From assembly GCA_958430865.1 (NCBI GenBank), contig CAUDNR010002502.1:5490-60725 (forward strand): a stretch of DNA of 55,236 bases, in the 5' to 3' direction. The first letter of the stretch is position 1. Each line of letters opens with the position of its first letter. Below the pieces are notes generated by a model, which was not told the DNA's origin, ran no database searches, and saw only the letters and a list, made by a program, of their open reading frames with translations. The stretch is from Entrophospora sp. SA101. Its lineage: Eukaryota > Glomeromycota > Glomeromycetes > Entrophosporales > Entrophosporaceae. Positions 1 to 10,801 of the stretch are shown here, piece by piece. Both the position numbers and the translations under genes were made by a program.

Positions 1-829
1 ATCTTTCAGGCCCTCCATACCCACGAGTGACCACACAAGGAGTCAAAGCCTTGTTTTTTACGGGCCTCGATAAACCAAAATCTGCAATTTTTAATATTCC
101 AGTGTTATCGATCAACAGATTTGCTGCTTTTAAATCACGATGGATTATATTTTGTTGATGGAGGTAAAGGGTTCCTTCAAGTAGTTGTTTCATATAACAT
201 TTTATTTGAGGAACAGAAAAAATTACACTCTTGTTTTCAATAAGTCCAGCTAAATCATGGTCCATGTAAGGGAAAACCATATAAATTGGTGAAGTTCCTT
301 GAACTTCGTGGTTGTAAGAAATAGCCATATCGGAAAGAGTGACAATATTTGGATGACTTAGTTGATGGAGGATCTTTATCTCACGTATTGCTGTCAATGG
401 GATTCCTTCTTTTTCATTGTGCATTAGAATTCTTTTTAATGCTACTATTTTTTTGGTTTTTTTATGAACACCTTTGTGAACTTCACCAAAAGTTCCTTCT
501 CCCAATTTATCGGCCAATTCATAATCTTCGATTGGAGAACATCCTAAAAACTGATCGACATGTGTGGTTTGGGGTAAAGAGTAGGTAATAGACTGTTTGA
601 TGAAATTTTGGTGTTGAATTGAAGAACCGTAATTCTTTTCAAGATAGCTAGCCAAAGATCCGGTATGATTTGAATCCGTGGTGGTAGAAGTAGTTTCGTT
701 AATTGAAAAAGTTGAAGAAGATGGTAGAGGTTCTGTTGGTTGTATTAATTCTGTTGATCGTGTTAGTTGTGAGGGTGAACTAGAAAAATTTTGTTTCTTG
801 ATATGCTTTGACATGTTGACCATTATCAT
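1..829 (-). CDS. BUR1/CDK9-like cyclin-dependent kinase, N-terminal part (cut by window edge)
   Basis: The open frame runs from ATG at 829 (alternatives at 823 and 814) to the window edge, 276 codons without an intron. Residues 1-100 are a Ser/Thr-rich leader. The kinase domain starts near 103: P-loop GEGTFGEVHKG (110-120), VALKR with Lys132, a PLTAIRE helix (144-150) in place of PSTAIRE, HRDLKAANLL (230-239), DFGLS (250-254) and the T-loop Thr at about 263. The EGIPLTAIRE and HRDLKAANLL signatures are those of the BUR1/Sgv1/CDK9 group, which phosphorylates the RNA polymerase II C-terminal domain and elongation factors in the nucleus with a cyclin partner. Odd point: after VVTR the sequence reads GYGGPER, where the family has WYRPPEL. 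The C-lobe lies outside the window. Family assignment is firm; activity is uncertain. Confidence 0.85.
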   Translation of the reverse strand, partial: MIMVNMSKHIKKQNFSSSPSQLTRSTELIQPTEPLPSSSTFSINETTSTTTDSNHTGSLASYLEKNYGSSIQHQNFIKQSITYSLPQTTHVDQFLGCSPIEDYELADKLGEGTFGEVHKGVHKKTKKIVALKRILMHNEKEGIPLTAIREIKILHQLSHPNIVTLSDMAISYNHEVQGTSPIYMVFPYMDHDLAGLIENKSVIFSVPQIKCYMKQLLEGTLYLHQQNIIHRDLKAANLLIDNTGILKIADFGLSRPVKNKALTPCVVTRGYGGPER

Positions 830-964
830 TATCAATCTGTGATGTCTTTTGTTTTGTTTTTTTATATAAATACTATAATATACAAAAAATTATTTATTTT
901 TAAAAAAAAGAAATTTTTTTTTGTGAATAAAAATGAATGAATGTCATGTGTGTGTGATCGCCAA

Positions 965-978
965 TTTTTCGCGTCAAA
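965..978 (-). promoter_or_regulatory. SCB/MCB-like (E2F-like) cell-cycle element in the divergent promoter
   Basis: On the minus strand the site reads TTTGACGCGAAAAA. It contains the yeast SCB consensus CRCGAAA (as CGCGAAA) overlapping the ACGCG core of MCB boxes. It lies about 120 bp upstream of the POLA2 start and about 140 bp upstream of the kinase start. In fungi SBF/MBF-type factors drive S-phase transcription of replication genes, POL12 included. GC-rich words are rare in this AT-rich spacer, but this is one site and its function is inferred. Confidence 0.4.
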
Positions 979-1098
979 TCTCACATTTTTAACATCATAA
1001 AGTATTAGTAAGTTCAATTTTTTTATTACCTGTCAAAGATATTAAATCATAAAAAATTTAACCATTTAATAGAATGAAATTAAGTTAAAGTGGATAGC

Positions 1099-3231
1099 AT
1101 GAAAAAAGGAAATTTTTCAGAGCGTCCCAATCAAGGAAAAATAGAAGAGATCTTAAATCAACACATAGAGCCAAAAAAAGTGACATCGGCAAACGACAAG
1201 ATTAAAGCTGTAGAATGTAAAATAGAACCATTCGCTGGCCAATTATTGGAGCCTTTCAAATATATGTATCAAACAATTGCAAAAAAAATTCAAAGTAACT
1301 ATTTAATGAAAATTTGATTTTTTTTGATTTTTTTTCTAGAAAAAAATTCATCTTTGAAAAATTAATTTTTTAAAAAAGTTTTGGAAGATCGAATTGATTC
1401 ATGTGTGGAAGTTATAAGTGAACATTATAACAAAGAAACTTTATGTGATCCTACTATTGTCGGTGAAGTGTGTATAAAAAAACAAGCCCATATTTATATT
1501 TATATATATATACACTCTTGGATTAATTATCATTTATTTATTTGATTCTAGAGTAAATTATTCACAGTTGGTAAAATATGTTGTGATTCAGAAGGAAGAC
1601 TTAATCCTGAATCTGCAATGCTGGTAACTTCAATTAATCTTGGAGAACGTGTTATCAAGTTGTTTCTAAACGATCTTCCATCATTTTCTTTATTTCCTGG
1701 ACAAGTAAGATTCCAACCATTTAGCATTACATTCCATATATCTTCTCTAATACTTTCTCTTTATTTAGATTATTGGAGTTGAAGGAGTTAATAATACAGG
1801 AAATTGTTTGTATGTAAAAAAAATCTACGAGGTAAAATATTCCCCCAAAAATCGACATTTAAGTTAAGCATTTATGTTATACTCACTGTTTACTTTTTTC
1901 TCTCCCAAACAAAAAAAGTTGCCATTATTACCATTTTATCGATCTCCAAACCAAATAAATGAAAATGATCAAACATTAATAATTAATGACTACAGTAGCA
2001 GCAGCAGTAGTTCGAAATCATTAGAAGTGGTATTTGTAGCTGGTCCATATACACTTGACACTGATTTAACATTTGAACCATTTAAAGAATTAATTAGAAA
2101 AATGATCAAAGAAAAACCTAACATATTGGTTCTGGTAAAAATAGATACTAATTTTTAATCAAGAACAATGGTGGTGATAACAATATGGTTAACATTTATT
2201 GACTATGTATTAATTTATTTGTGTAGATGGGGCCATTTGTTGATGAAAATCATCCAATTATTCAGCAAGGAAAAGCAACAATGCTGGTTGATGATATTTT
2301 TAATAATAATATTACAAAATATTTGGATGTTTTGATTAAAGACTCACCAGATATAAATGTTATTGTGATTCCTAATCCTAGAGATGTAATTCATGAATAT
2401 CCAATATTTCCTCAACCACCATTCAATAATAGATTTTCAAAGGTTTGCAAATTTTTATCAAGTATGGTATTAATATGGTATTAATAATATATTCATATTC
2501 ATACTAAAAAATGGCAATATTATATAATTTTAGAACACCATCACATTGCCTAATCCTGCACAATTTAGAGTAAATGATGAGATTACATTTGCTATAAATA
2601 ATGTTGATATTTTGTTTCATTTGAGTGTGAATGAAACATCAGGGTAAATTTATAATTATATTAATTAAATATATGTGTGTGTATGCAAATATATTAATCC
2701 ATAATTTAAATATCATCAAGTAATTGTGATTCAGATAGAATGGGAAGATTAGCTAAACACATCTTGACCCAAAGACAGTAAGTACTATTAATAACAAAAT
2801 GATCATTAAATCAATTTATATATGAATTAATCGATTGATTGATTAATTAATGGTTTTAGTTTATATCCATTATTTCCACCTGTAATTAATGATATAAATC
2901 TTGATGTAAAAAACTCATCAAGTCTTCAATTACAAGCAACTCCTGATGTACTTGTAACTCCTTCAAAATTAAAATTTTTTGCAAAGGTAAATGTTTACAT
3001 ATTATATAACATCATATAAATCCGTCTAATTAAGTTATATTGATACCAATTAATTAAAATATACAATAATAGATTATTAACAATGTGATTTGTATTAATC
3101 CTGGCTACGTTTCTAAAAATCAATCCAATGGGACATATGCAAAATTAACCATTCATCCACCACAACAAAATAATTCTGAACCAGAACAATTTATTTCAAA
3201 GAGATCAAGAGTAGAAATAATTAGATTGTAA
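1099..3231 (+). CDS. POLA2: DNA polymerase alpha subunit B (POLA2/Pol12), ten exons
   Basis: Non-catalytic B subunit of the DNA polymerase alpha-primase complex, which starts RNA-DNA primers at nuclear replication forks. Exons by GT-AG and frame: 1099-1294, 1379-1467, 1552-1704, 1769-1831, 1919-2134, 2227-2442, 2534-2643, 2721-2777, 2860-2986, 3073-3231; they sum to 1386 nt (461 aa) with no frame break. Landmarks in order: FSERPNQGKIEEILN linker, FKYMYQTI...LEDRID, an OB-fold region with FTVGKICCDSEGRLN, then the inactive phosphoesterase fold with VFVAGPYTLD, LVLMGPFVDENHP, NPRDVIHEYPIFPQPPF and KHILTQRHLYPLFPP, and C-terminal INPGYVSKN. Exon 8 could begin later (2739), but 2721 restores the family SDR-x2-R motif. 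The first ATG in frame is 1099; the usual N-terminal helical domain (first 100 or more residues of the roughly 600-residue family) is absent, and the divergent kinase leaves no room for it. Confidence 0.9.
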
Positions 3232-4705
3232 TATTAAAAAAATTTTAATTTTTATATTTTCATTAAGAAAAATTTTTTTATCAAGGTTTTTTTTTTTTCA
3301 ACATATATACAACATGTATGTTTAGTTTTCTAGATATTCCATATATGATTGTTTCCTGTAATCTTCCTATAAATATATAATATATAAATCAATTTTCAAT
3401 TATATATTTAATCAAGAAAAATTTTCCCTAATACATGTACAGAACCAATGTTGTTAAATATATTCATTAACCTTCCAAAGTCGAACATTTCCACATCAGA
3501 TCCTGAAACAACACATTTTGAATCCATACTAAATTTTCGTTTTGCGTGATATATATCCCAACTGTGTCCTTGACGTGTTGGAAATATTCTGAAAGTTTAT
3601 TGAACGAATCGGATCGAGTCGAATCAAACCGGATTTTTAAATTTAAATTTAAAATTGATACTATATCTTAAAATAAAAGATTTATATCCTATAAATAATA
3701 ATAATTACAAAATAAGTACTGAATAGATACGGGAAAACGTATTTTTGATACAGAATGTATTAGAACAACGCATTGTTGATACGAAATACATACAGAAGAA
3801 TGCACTTCCCGTACCTACAGATATGAAAACGGCACGGAACCATACGGTGTCAGCGCGGAATATTTTTGGTGCATTATTATTTTAATACGAAAAACACGTA
3901 GTAGTAGGAAAATCCGTTTCCTCATGTTTATAGTACTAGAAAGTTTATTTTCAGTATGTATATTCCGTACATAATTTTTATAAGAATGAGAGACGCATAA
4001 GAAATTTGATTTAAATCGCACGTATTCAACAAATTTTATGTGAAGCAAAATTTAAATTCATTGCGAATTTAATTTAAACAAGATTCGTTGAAACAAAGAA
4101 TTAATTTATTTACATGTTAATGTATTAGATAGTATATATCGATCCGAATCTAATCAAATCATTATTCTTGGATTGATTTGAATTGAATCCGAATCGAATT
4201 TGTTAATGCCACCCGCTTTATTGCATTCGCTGGTAGGAAATATGTTTAAGTTAATTGGGGATGGACATGCTAATGTATTGATGATTATTTTCACAAGTAC
4301 ATGAATTACAAGGTGGAAACATACCAAACCTTCACAAGTAATGGTACTAGTTTAAATTTCGATTGTGATTTTGCTAGGACTTATCATTGTCTTAAATTTT
4401 TTAAATAAAAAAAAACTTCCTTTAATGTAATACTTATTACCAACTTGGGTAAATTTAATATAAAAGGTGTTGGGTAAACTCATTAGCATTGGTAAAATTT
4501 GAAAATTTTAGTTATGTAGTTTCCGGGGTCCCATATAACAAACAATATTGCGAATATGACATGAGTGATAGTAATAGTTCACTATTTAGTAACGGAATGT
4601 AAGCACGACAGAGTAATATATATGTTGATATTCGGGATAATATACTCTATATTTCTGGTAAAACTAAAGAAGAAAAAAAACCAAAGGATCAACTCATATT
4701 CAAGA
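3232..4705. other. Intergenic region with degenerate repeats
   Basis: No convincing gene. 3590-3640 and 4135-4205 hold short-period GAATC/AATCG-type repeats; a similar tract recurs at 24246-24330. 3720-4000 is a repeat-like stretch with several ATACG/CGTAC words that partly pair as an imperfect inverted repeat. A 35-codon open frame at 4301-4408 (plus) has varied amino acid use but no recognisable homology. Confidence 0.5.
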
Positions 4706-4882
4706 ATGTCGTTGGGTTTTTTCTCTCGTGCACTTGCACTCACACGTAATGTGAAAGCTGATAATGTCGTTGCTAAATATGAGAATGGTGTTCTTGAGGA
4801 TAAAATTCCTAAAGCTGAACAATCTAGCAAAAAATCATCATCAAATAGCTTACAATTAAAAGTTGTGATAAATAAATTTTAA
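4706..4882 (+). pseudogene. Hsp20 (small heat-shock protein) C-terminal fragment
   Basis: ATG at 4706 to TAA at 4880-4882, 58 codons. The product contains NVKADNVVAKYENGVLEDKI followed by PKAEQSSKK. This is the end of an alpha-crystallin domain: the strands before and after the NGVL turn, then the IPK that normally ends it. The first two thirds of the domain are missing and no matching exon is visible upstream. The usual L-x-I/V-x-I/V after NGVL reads LEDKI. The fragment is probably a relic. A frame continues upstream to 4565 but has no ATG and is low in information. The stop overlaps the convergent UNC-45 stop by three bases within TTAA. Confidence 0.6.
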
Positions 4883-6999
4883 TTTAATAGTTGTTGTTGT
4901 AAATTTACATGTTTTGAAATTTCTTTTAATGTTTCTACACAAGTCGCTGTTACCACTTGCTCTTTATTCCTTTTGACTAATTCAATTAATTTCTTATGTA
5001 TACCTGACTCGACCAATTTCTCCACCATTTCTTTATTATTTGTGGATGCTATATTTTTCAAACACTCGACACTTCGATGTTGCAATTCAACAGATTGCTC
5101 ATCCAACAAATCTTTTAAAGTTAGTAGACCTCTTGGTCTTTCCAATATCATCTTGCACACATTTTGATCTGTTGACAAGATTGCTAAACATCCACTTGCC
5201 GCTCTCCTAGTCTCAAAATCATCTACGTCTGATAACGCTACCAACACTTTTATTTTATTTTTGGATTTCTCGTAGTCACTATACCTCTCAAATATTGGTT
5301 CACAAAACATCAAATTACACAAACATTCTGTTGCTGCCCTTCGAACCATTATATTATCAGATAATTGTAGATTTTCCACTATACCCAATCCATCAAGCCG
5401 ATAAATATGTAATCTGATATTATCATCTGTGCTAGATAAATTTGTCAGTGCCATCAATGATTCAAACTGGCATAATTCACTTTCGCTTTTACACAAATTA
5501 AGCAACGGTTTCACCAAATCGGTCGATCGCTCGCCTCTAAAAACAAGATTTGGATTCATCGTGATTGCAATTTTTGCTAATGCTTGTGTTGCATATTGTT
5601 GCAAATTTTCTTTGGTTCCTTTTGTTGGTGCCATTGTTGTTTTCGCTGTTGTTGTCATTGTTGTCGTTGTCATCGTTGCCAATGGAATTAAAGCTTTTAT
5701 AGCACCTTGTTGTACCATCAATCCATGATTTGATCGATCTCTTGCCAGATTTAAATAAATATTTGCAACTAGTTGCTTAATTACTTGACTTTGATTTTTT
5801 GATAGTTTGATTAGTATTTTGTTAACTCCAATACTTAACAATTTTTTATTACGTTTAACCACATGTTCATCATCATCCAATGGGTCCAACTCATCATTAT
5901 TCTTACTTTTGTTATTATTTTCACCAGTTAATTTCTTTAACTTTAAAATTTGTTCTTCAGTTTCATCTAATTTTTTTCTGTACATTGTAATATTTGATAA
6001 AACTACTGCAACTCCATAAAGTATTGAATTATCTAGGATCGGTTTTCCTCCTCCTTTTTCTTCTTCTTTTTTTAATTCGTTTAAAATGAAATCAAATATC
6101 TCTTTTAGTAATGTGGGATGATCAATTATCATTTCTTTGACTGATGCCTTTGTACTAGAATATGCTAAACCTTCAATAGCATTTTTACGTACTTCATAAT
6201 TTGAATCAGAATCTAATACCAGATTTCTAAATAATCCTGCTAATTTTATTTCTTCTCTTTCTTCTTCTGGTCCTGATTCTGCAGTGACATGATCTTTATC
6301 TGTTATTAATTTTTTATTATTTATACTGTTAACAATTGGGTCGTTGTCGTTGTTGTTTTTGGATTTTTCATCCAAGAAAATCTTTGTTGAAATAACAGCT
6401 GACAAAGATTTGAGATGCTGATTTTTACTAATCATTAAAGATTTTAAATATTCTTGACAATTTGCAGCAATTAAAAGTCTAGAGTTTTTTTGTGAACAAG
6501 CCAAGGACAAGATTTCCAAAATTGTTAATTGTACCTGTTCATCTTCAAACTCAACACAATCCATCATCTCTTCCAAAAAGCCCGCTTTGTTCAATACTTC
6601 TTCGCCTAATTCATAAAAAACTTTAAATATATATAATAATGCATTATATCCAAATAATTTATCAATTTTTTTGGTTGAATTTGTCCAATTTGATATTATT
6701 TCAAAAGTTTTTTGCTTAAACAATAATAATAATGACGATGACGTTGTTGTTTTATTGGAGTTTTTTTCTGCATCGTTGTAAAATTTTTCGATTAATTTTG
6801 ATAAAAATATCAAACTTGTTGTTTTAACCTTTTCACTTTTCGAGCCTCCAAAACAACTTAAAATTGTTTTAAAATCTGATGAATTTATAAATTTTTCATA
6901 GTCCTCATCGTTATCACCACCACTACTTGATTTTATGACCTTTTGTAATTCATGATTAAGAAAATTCAATTGCGATTCCTCCGGTTCATTTAAATTCAT
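4879..6999 (-). CDS. UNC-45/She4/Cro1-family myosin chaperone (armadillo-repeat protein)
   Basis: A single uninterrupted frame of 706 aa from ATG at 6999. The open frame extends to 7080, but the only start there is GTG. The protein is helical ARM-repeat throughout. The UNC45-central region is clear: RKNAIEGLAYSSTKASVKE, LYGVAVVLSNITMYRKKLDE, then DPLDDDEHVVKRNKKLL and LARDRSNHGLMVQQGAIKAL. The C-terminal UCS part contains YATQALAKIAITMNPNLVF, FESLMALTNLSS and RRAATECLCNLM. Fungal members lack the animal TPR domain and fold or stabilise myosin motor heads, with roles in actin organisation, endocytosis and mRNA transport. Low-complexity Thr/Asn/Lys insertions interrupt it (for example a TTT-MTTT run). 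An upstream ATG at 7211 could join through a 116-nt intron (7147-7032) in frame, adding about 35 residues; I prefer 6999. Confidence 0.85.
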   Translation of the reverse strand: MNLNEPEESQLNFLNHELQKVIKSSSGGDNDEDYEKFINSSDFKTILSCFGGSKSEKVKTTSLIFLSKLIEKFYNDAEKNSNKTTTSSSLLLLFKQKTFEIISNWTNSTKKIDKLFGYNALLYIFKVFYELGEEVLNKAGFLEEMMDCVEFEDEQVQLTILEILSLACSQKNSRLLIAANCQEYLKSLMISKNQHLKSLSAVISTKIFLDEKSKNNNDNDPIVNSINNKKLITDKDHVTAESGPEEEREEIKLAGLFRNLVLDSDSNYEVRKNAIEGLAYSSTKASVKEMIIDHPTLLKEIFDFILNELKKEEEKGGGKPILDNSILYGVAVVLSNITMYRKKLDETEEQILKLKKLTGENNNKSKNNDELDPLDDDEHVVKRNKKLLSIGVNKILIKLSKNQSQVIKQLVANIYLNLARDRSNHGLMVQQGAIKALIPLATMTTTTMTTTAKTTMAPTKGTKENLQQYATQALAKIAITMNPNLVFRGERSTDLVKPLLNLCKSESELCQFESLMALTNLSSTDDNIRLHIYRLDGLGIVENLQLSDNIMVRRAATECLCNLMFCEPIFERYSDYEKSKNKIKVLVALSDVDDFETRRAASGCLAILSTDQNVCKMILERPRGLLTLKDLLDEQSVELQHRSVECLKNIASTNNKEMVEKLVESGIHKKLIELVKRNKEQVVTATCVETLKEISKHVNLQQQLLN

Positions 7000-8468
7000 A
7001 TTAAGAAAAAATGTGTAATTAGTTTGATTGGCTGAAAATATTACTTTATATGTAACAAAAATTTGTGATGAATTGAACACGTTATTATCCTGTATATCGA
7101 TTTTGTAGAATTGTCATTAATATGAAAAACAGATTCTTTGAATTTACCGTCCAAGAATGAAATTAGAAAGAATGACGGAATGTTTAATCGTTTTTGGACA
7201 TGCCGTGCCATTAATCGCAGCAATTTTTCAACTCGTCTTCTGTGACCAATGAAATAGTGTCTTCCTTATAAAGGCCATTTTCGTATTTTTCCTATACAAT
7301 TGTTAACCCATCGAAAATACTTTTACTTGTTTCTTCACTAAAGAAATGATGAAAATTTCTTTGTTTTAAGATGTTTTTCTCTTGAGCTGTGAAAATTTAT
7401 GAAGGATTTTGTCAAATTAAAGAACTGACCCTTTCGGTGAGTAGACACACCTAGAAGTCAGCAAATGATTGATACGAGTCCAGAATGATGTAAATTAGTT
7501 ACGAAGACGAAGAAACTTTCATTTTAATATTAATAATATGCACCAAAAATTTTTTAGGGATTAAATTATTACATATGACTCAATCAATAATACCCTCGCA
7601 TATGACTGATATACAATAATCATAATCTCTACTAAATGTTTTGTAATAAATCTTTATTTTAATTTGATTTGTATCAAACAGTATAAGTAAACAAATACCA
7701 TAATCGGCCATTTGATAATCTCGTCATGTTTGATGAACATTATAAGAACATCCATCATTCATTCTCGGATAAAAAACCAAACTACAAATCTTTTGATAAC
7801 CATTGTTGAACATTAATAAAAAGCAAATATTTTTCACTAATAATAATAAAATGCATATTTTTTACTGTGAATTTACTTGTGGGTTGTTGGAATTTTCCTT
7901 GGTCTTTTGCTCAATTATAAGACTTCCAAATCCCACCTCTTTGATATAATCCATAAAATATATTAATACAATCAATAGGGCCTGGAAAAGTCAAAACAAA
8001 AAAATAAAATCAAAGTAAATTAATTATTGATCAAAAATACTTGGAAGAGATCGAAAAGTTGTGGAGGGATCTTAAACCCTTAATTTGATACTCAGATTTT
8101 CATCTAGCACTAGTAAAATGTCAACTGAAATCTATGAATTGTACAGAGAAGGAAAAGGTATTGCAATCTCCACTGTGAAAAACTCCTGCCAAAAAATCCA
8201 GGAATGGGGTAATAAAAGAGATGAAAATGATAATGGCCAAGAAGGATAGAAGGAAGAAGATATTAATAATAGTAAAACAATCTTGACATAGTTCTACTTT
8301 ATTGGCTTTTGTGACCAAGGTCAACTTTATCAACTAAAGTCAACTTTTGTGTTCCATCTATTCATCAATTAAGTGAAGATGAACATAAATTGTCCTCACA
8401 TTTATTATCTTATTATCAGTTTCAACTAGTGTGAATAGTGTGAATAGTGATGAATATGATTACTTTAC
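7000..8468. other. Intergenic region upstream of UNC-45 up to the duplicated segment
   Basis: AT-rich with no gene I can support. A 42-codon open frame (plus, 8118-8246) has mixed composition but no recognisable domain. 8375-8411 matches 37738-37774 with two visible mismatches, so homology with the second copy continues past the sharp duplication boundary. Copy 1 then has about 52 extra bases, including two GTGTGAATA units at about 8430-8447. Confidence 0.4.
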
Positions 8469-9451
8469 ATTTAAAATTTATAAAACTCTAACCGATGAAA
8501 AATTTTTAGCATTGTTTAAATATTTAAATAAAATGTTCTAAGGAGCTTCATAGGTAAAATTACAACAATTTTGGATGAAAATTTCAGGGTAAACTTTCTG
8601 GGGGTCCTGATAGAGTGTAATCATTGTCACATGATCATTAATTATGAATAAAATTGCATTATTGGCTGAAACCCGTGTATGATAGCATGTCGCCCAATAT
8701 ATAAACAATCTTTTAAAATATAAAAATTATTTTATTTATTCATATAATCATCAACTTTTGCTTGTTCTTTGAATTAATATTTTTTTAAATATTTCTTATT
8801 AATCTCAAATCATTATCTATTAAATGTGATTTGTCTGATTGTTGTTCAAAGTATAATTTGATTTTTTCTATTGCCAACAAAGGCATCTATCTTTACGTAA
8901 ATACAGGTGGGTGAGAGGAGGAATCGCCTCAGTTATATCATTATCAGCATCGTCATTATTATTGCTCTTCATTTGGGACTTGTTGATTTATTCCTGTTTC
9001 ATTAATGTTAATAAGAGTTTGGTAAAATTCAACGGGTGCACGCTAACCAAATATTATTAATATGAAATTTATCTAATTTATCTGCAGATTTTGTACAGTA
9101 TAGAGAGCGCCATTTATTTATAAATTTCGTGTTAATAAAAAAAATCAGGGTAACCTAAATAAGCATTTGGCCAAACTGACTAAACTATTTAGTCAAGACA
9201 ATTATTACCAAATTGGGACTTTAACCATTCCCTGAGAAAAAGAGGGTTTTGATACTAAGTTTTGGTCATGATTCATTTTTATACCTTAAAAAAACATACT
9301 TTATTTATTTAACCGCACAATAAATAACCAACCAATAATAAATAATATTATTTATAAGTAAAAGTTCTAATAAATTAAATTAATATACTTTAAAGAAATA
9401 ATAAAAATGTCTATTAAAATTAAATTAATATATTTAAAAAAGTCTATTGAT
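8469..9451. other. Downstream flank of the secreted-protein gene
   Basis: AT-rich and non-coding as far as I can see. A minus-strand frame of 34 codons (about 8984-8880) has an acidic start and ends at a TAG; I do not treat it as a gene. Position 8839 is the point where the inverted copy (35797-37269) stops matching. Confidence 0.35.
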
Positions 9452-9979
9452 TTAACTGTAATCACCAGGGATGATATCTGGACATCCAGCAGTACTCTTA
9501 CTAGTATCACATTGGCTTTTATCAGAACAGCAACGGATACAGAAACGTTCATCTTTTGGTTCGATTAAGTTCACAAATTTTACAAAACCATTTCCCACAC
9601 ATTGTGCACCTGGTGGAGCTCCTACACTGTCGTATTGACCACCTTCATCATTTGAATCCAAGCTGTATGCAGATGGGTTGATTTTGCCTGTATATTGAAC
9701 GAATCCATCTCCGGTTGAGAAATGTGATGATACAATAAATCCGTCAGGAAAAAGATTGACTGTTCCTTTTACTCCTGTAGGGGTAGTTGTGTTGCAGAAT
9801 GGTACAGCATCGTCTTCGTGACCAGCAATATCACCTCCTGCTTCAGGAGGAAGGTAAATGCAAAGGGTGGTAGCGTCTAATGTAATTTCATTCCCAGCTT
9901 TAGTAGGAGCTGCATGAGTGAATAATGTAGCACTTGCGAGGACCAAGAAGATAATAGATAATTTGGATGAATTGAACAT
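9452..9979 (-). CDS. Small secreted cysteine-rich protein (copy 1 of 3)
   Basis: 175 aa, no intron, ATG at 9979. Residues 1-23 form a signal peptide (Lys6, hydrophobic IIFLVLASATLF, cleavage after THA). The mature part has eight cysteines, including a CIRCC cluster, and conserved-looking stretches GAQCVGNGFVKFVNLIEP and AGCPDIIPGDY near the C-terminus. No membrane anchor is visible. From memory, proteins with a CIRCC core and a CP-x-I/V-IPG-x-Y end occur in basidiomycetes and Mucoromycota without assigned function, so I give no activity. Candidate extracellular or symbiosis-interface protein. Its identical translation occurs at 36129-36656 and 38763-39290. A (TTA/TTG)n tract lies directly upstream. 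Confidence 0.8.
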   Translation of the reverse strand: MFNSSKLSIIFLVLASATLFTHAAPTKAGNEITLDATTLCIYLPPEAGGDIAGHEDDAVPFCNTTTPTGVKGTVNLFPDGFIVSSHFSTGDGFVQYTGKINPSAYSLDSNDEGGQYDSVGAPPGAQCVGNGFVKFVNLIEPKDERFCIRCCSDKSQCDTSKSTAGCPDIIPGDYS

Positions 9980-10009
9980 TTTCGTATTTTTATAATTTAA
10001 TACTTTACT

Positions 10010-10054
10010 AATTATTATTATTATTGTTGTTGTTGTTGTTGTTGTTGTTATTAT
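10010..10054. repeat. Trinucleotide microsatellite (ATT)n(GTT)n(ATT)n
   Basis: A run of ATT, then about nine GTT/TTG units, then ATT, 30-75 bp upstream of the secreted-protein ATG, hence probably in its 5' UTR or core promoter. Also present at 36052-36098 (inverted) and 39321-39365. Confidence 0.8.
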
Positions 10055-10801
10055 TTTGTGTGAAGAAACTTTTTTTGAGTGAATTTAAAGCATATTTATA
10101 TGTAATTTTGTTCTATATTTAGAAACATGACGTTCTAGCCCCGATTGCATTGTCACGGTAATAGTAATTGTATTTTTTAGTCTGCCGAGGATTTTAATTA
10201 ATAATTTATTGATTTATGAGCGATCTTATATATGAATTTAATAGATTTTCTGGTGCACGAATTTATTATTTTTGCGTTTTAGGAAAAGAACAAGCTATTA
10301 GTTCGAATGAATATTGATGATTTTAATTTTACATCAATTAAAGTTAATAAACAATTCTATAAATAATTTCTCATTGATAATTTCTTTCAATGCACAAATA
10401 AACTTTTTGAAAACGGGTCCATAAATTATACATGTAATATGAAGAATACCTGATAACTTGGATTTCCATCTATTAAAAATTCATTTCATTACGCCTATTT
10501 TTAGATATTTTGACTAATTTATTATAGCAACAATCGGTCAAATGCTAAAAACAAAAATGTTAACCAATAATTTTTATTGCTTGGCAAGCATAGTGGAAGT
10601 TTGTTGTTACACGAAATGTTATACAGGACCCATTTCTCCTGAAACTTCACCAATATATAGTTGTTGTCTCTCTAAATCGGAGATTAAGTTCAGATCCAAT
10701 TCAAATCCAATTTATCACTTACTTTTTATTGCCAGAATGTTTGTCGTGTATTGTAAAGTTACATTGCACAATATAAAAAATTAGTGGAACATTTCAAATC
10801 T

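Noticed and set aside
7041..7223. 60-codon minus-strand frame upstream of UNC-45 as a separate gene
   Set aside because: Its first codon is TTG, and it is better explained as leader sequence or a possible extra exon of UNC-45.
10542..10784. 80-codon plus frame, also at 39853-40095
   Set aside because: No domain; one amino acid differs between copies at a single-base change, and composition resembles intergenic DNA. Not supported as a gene.
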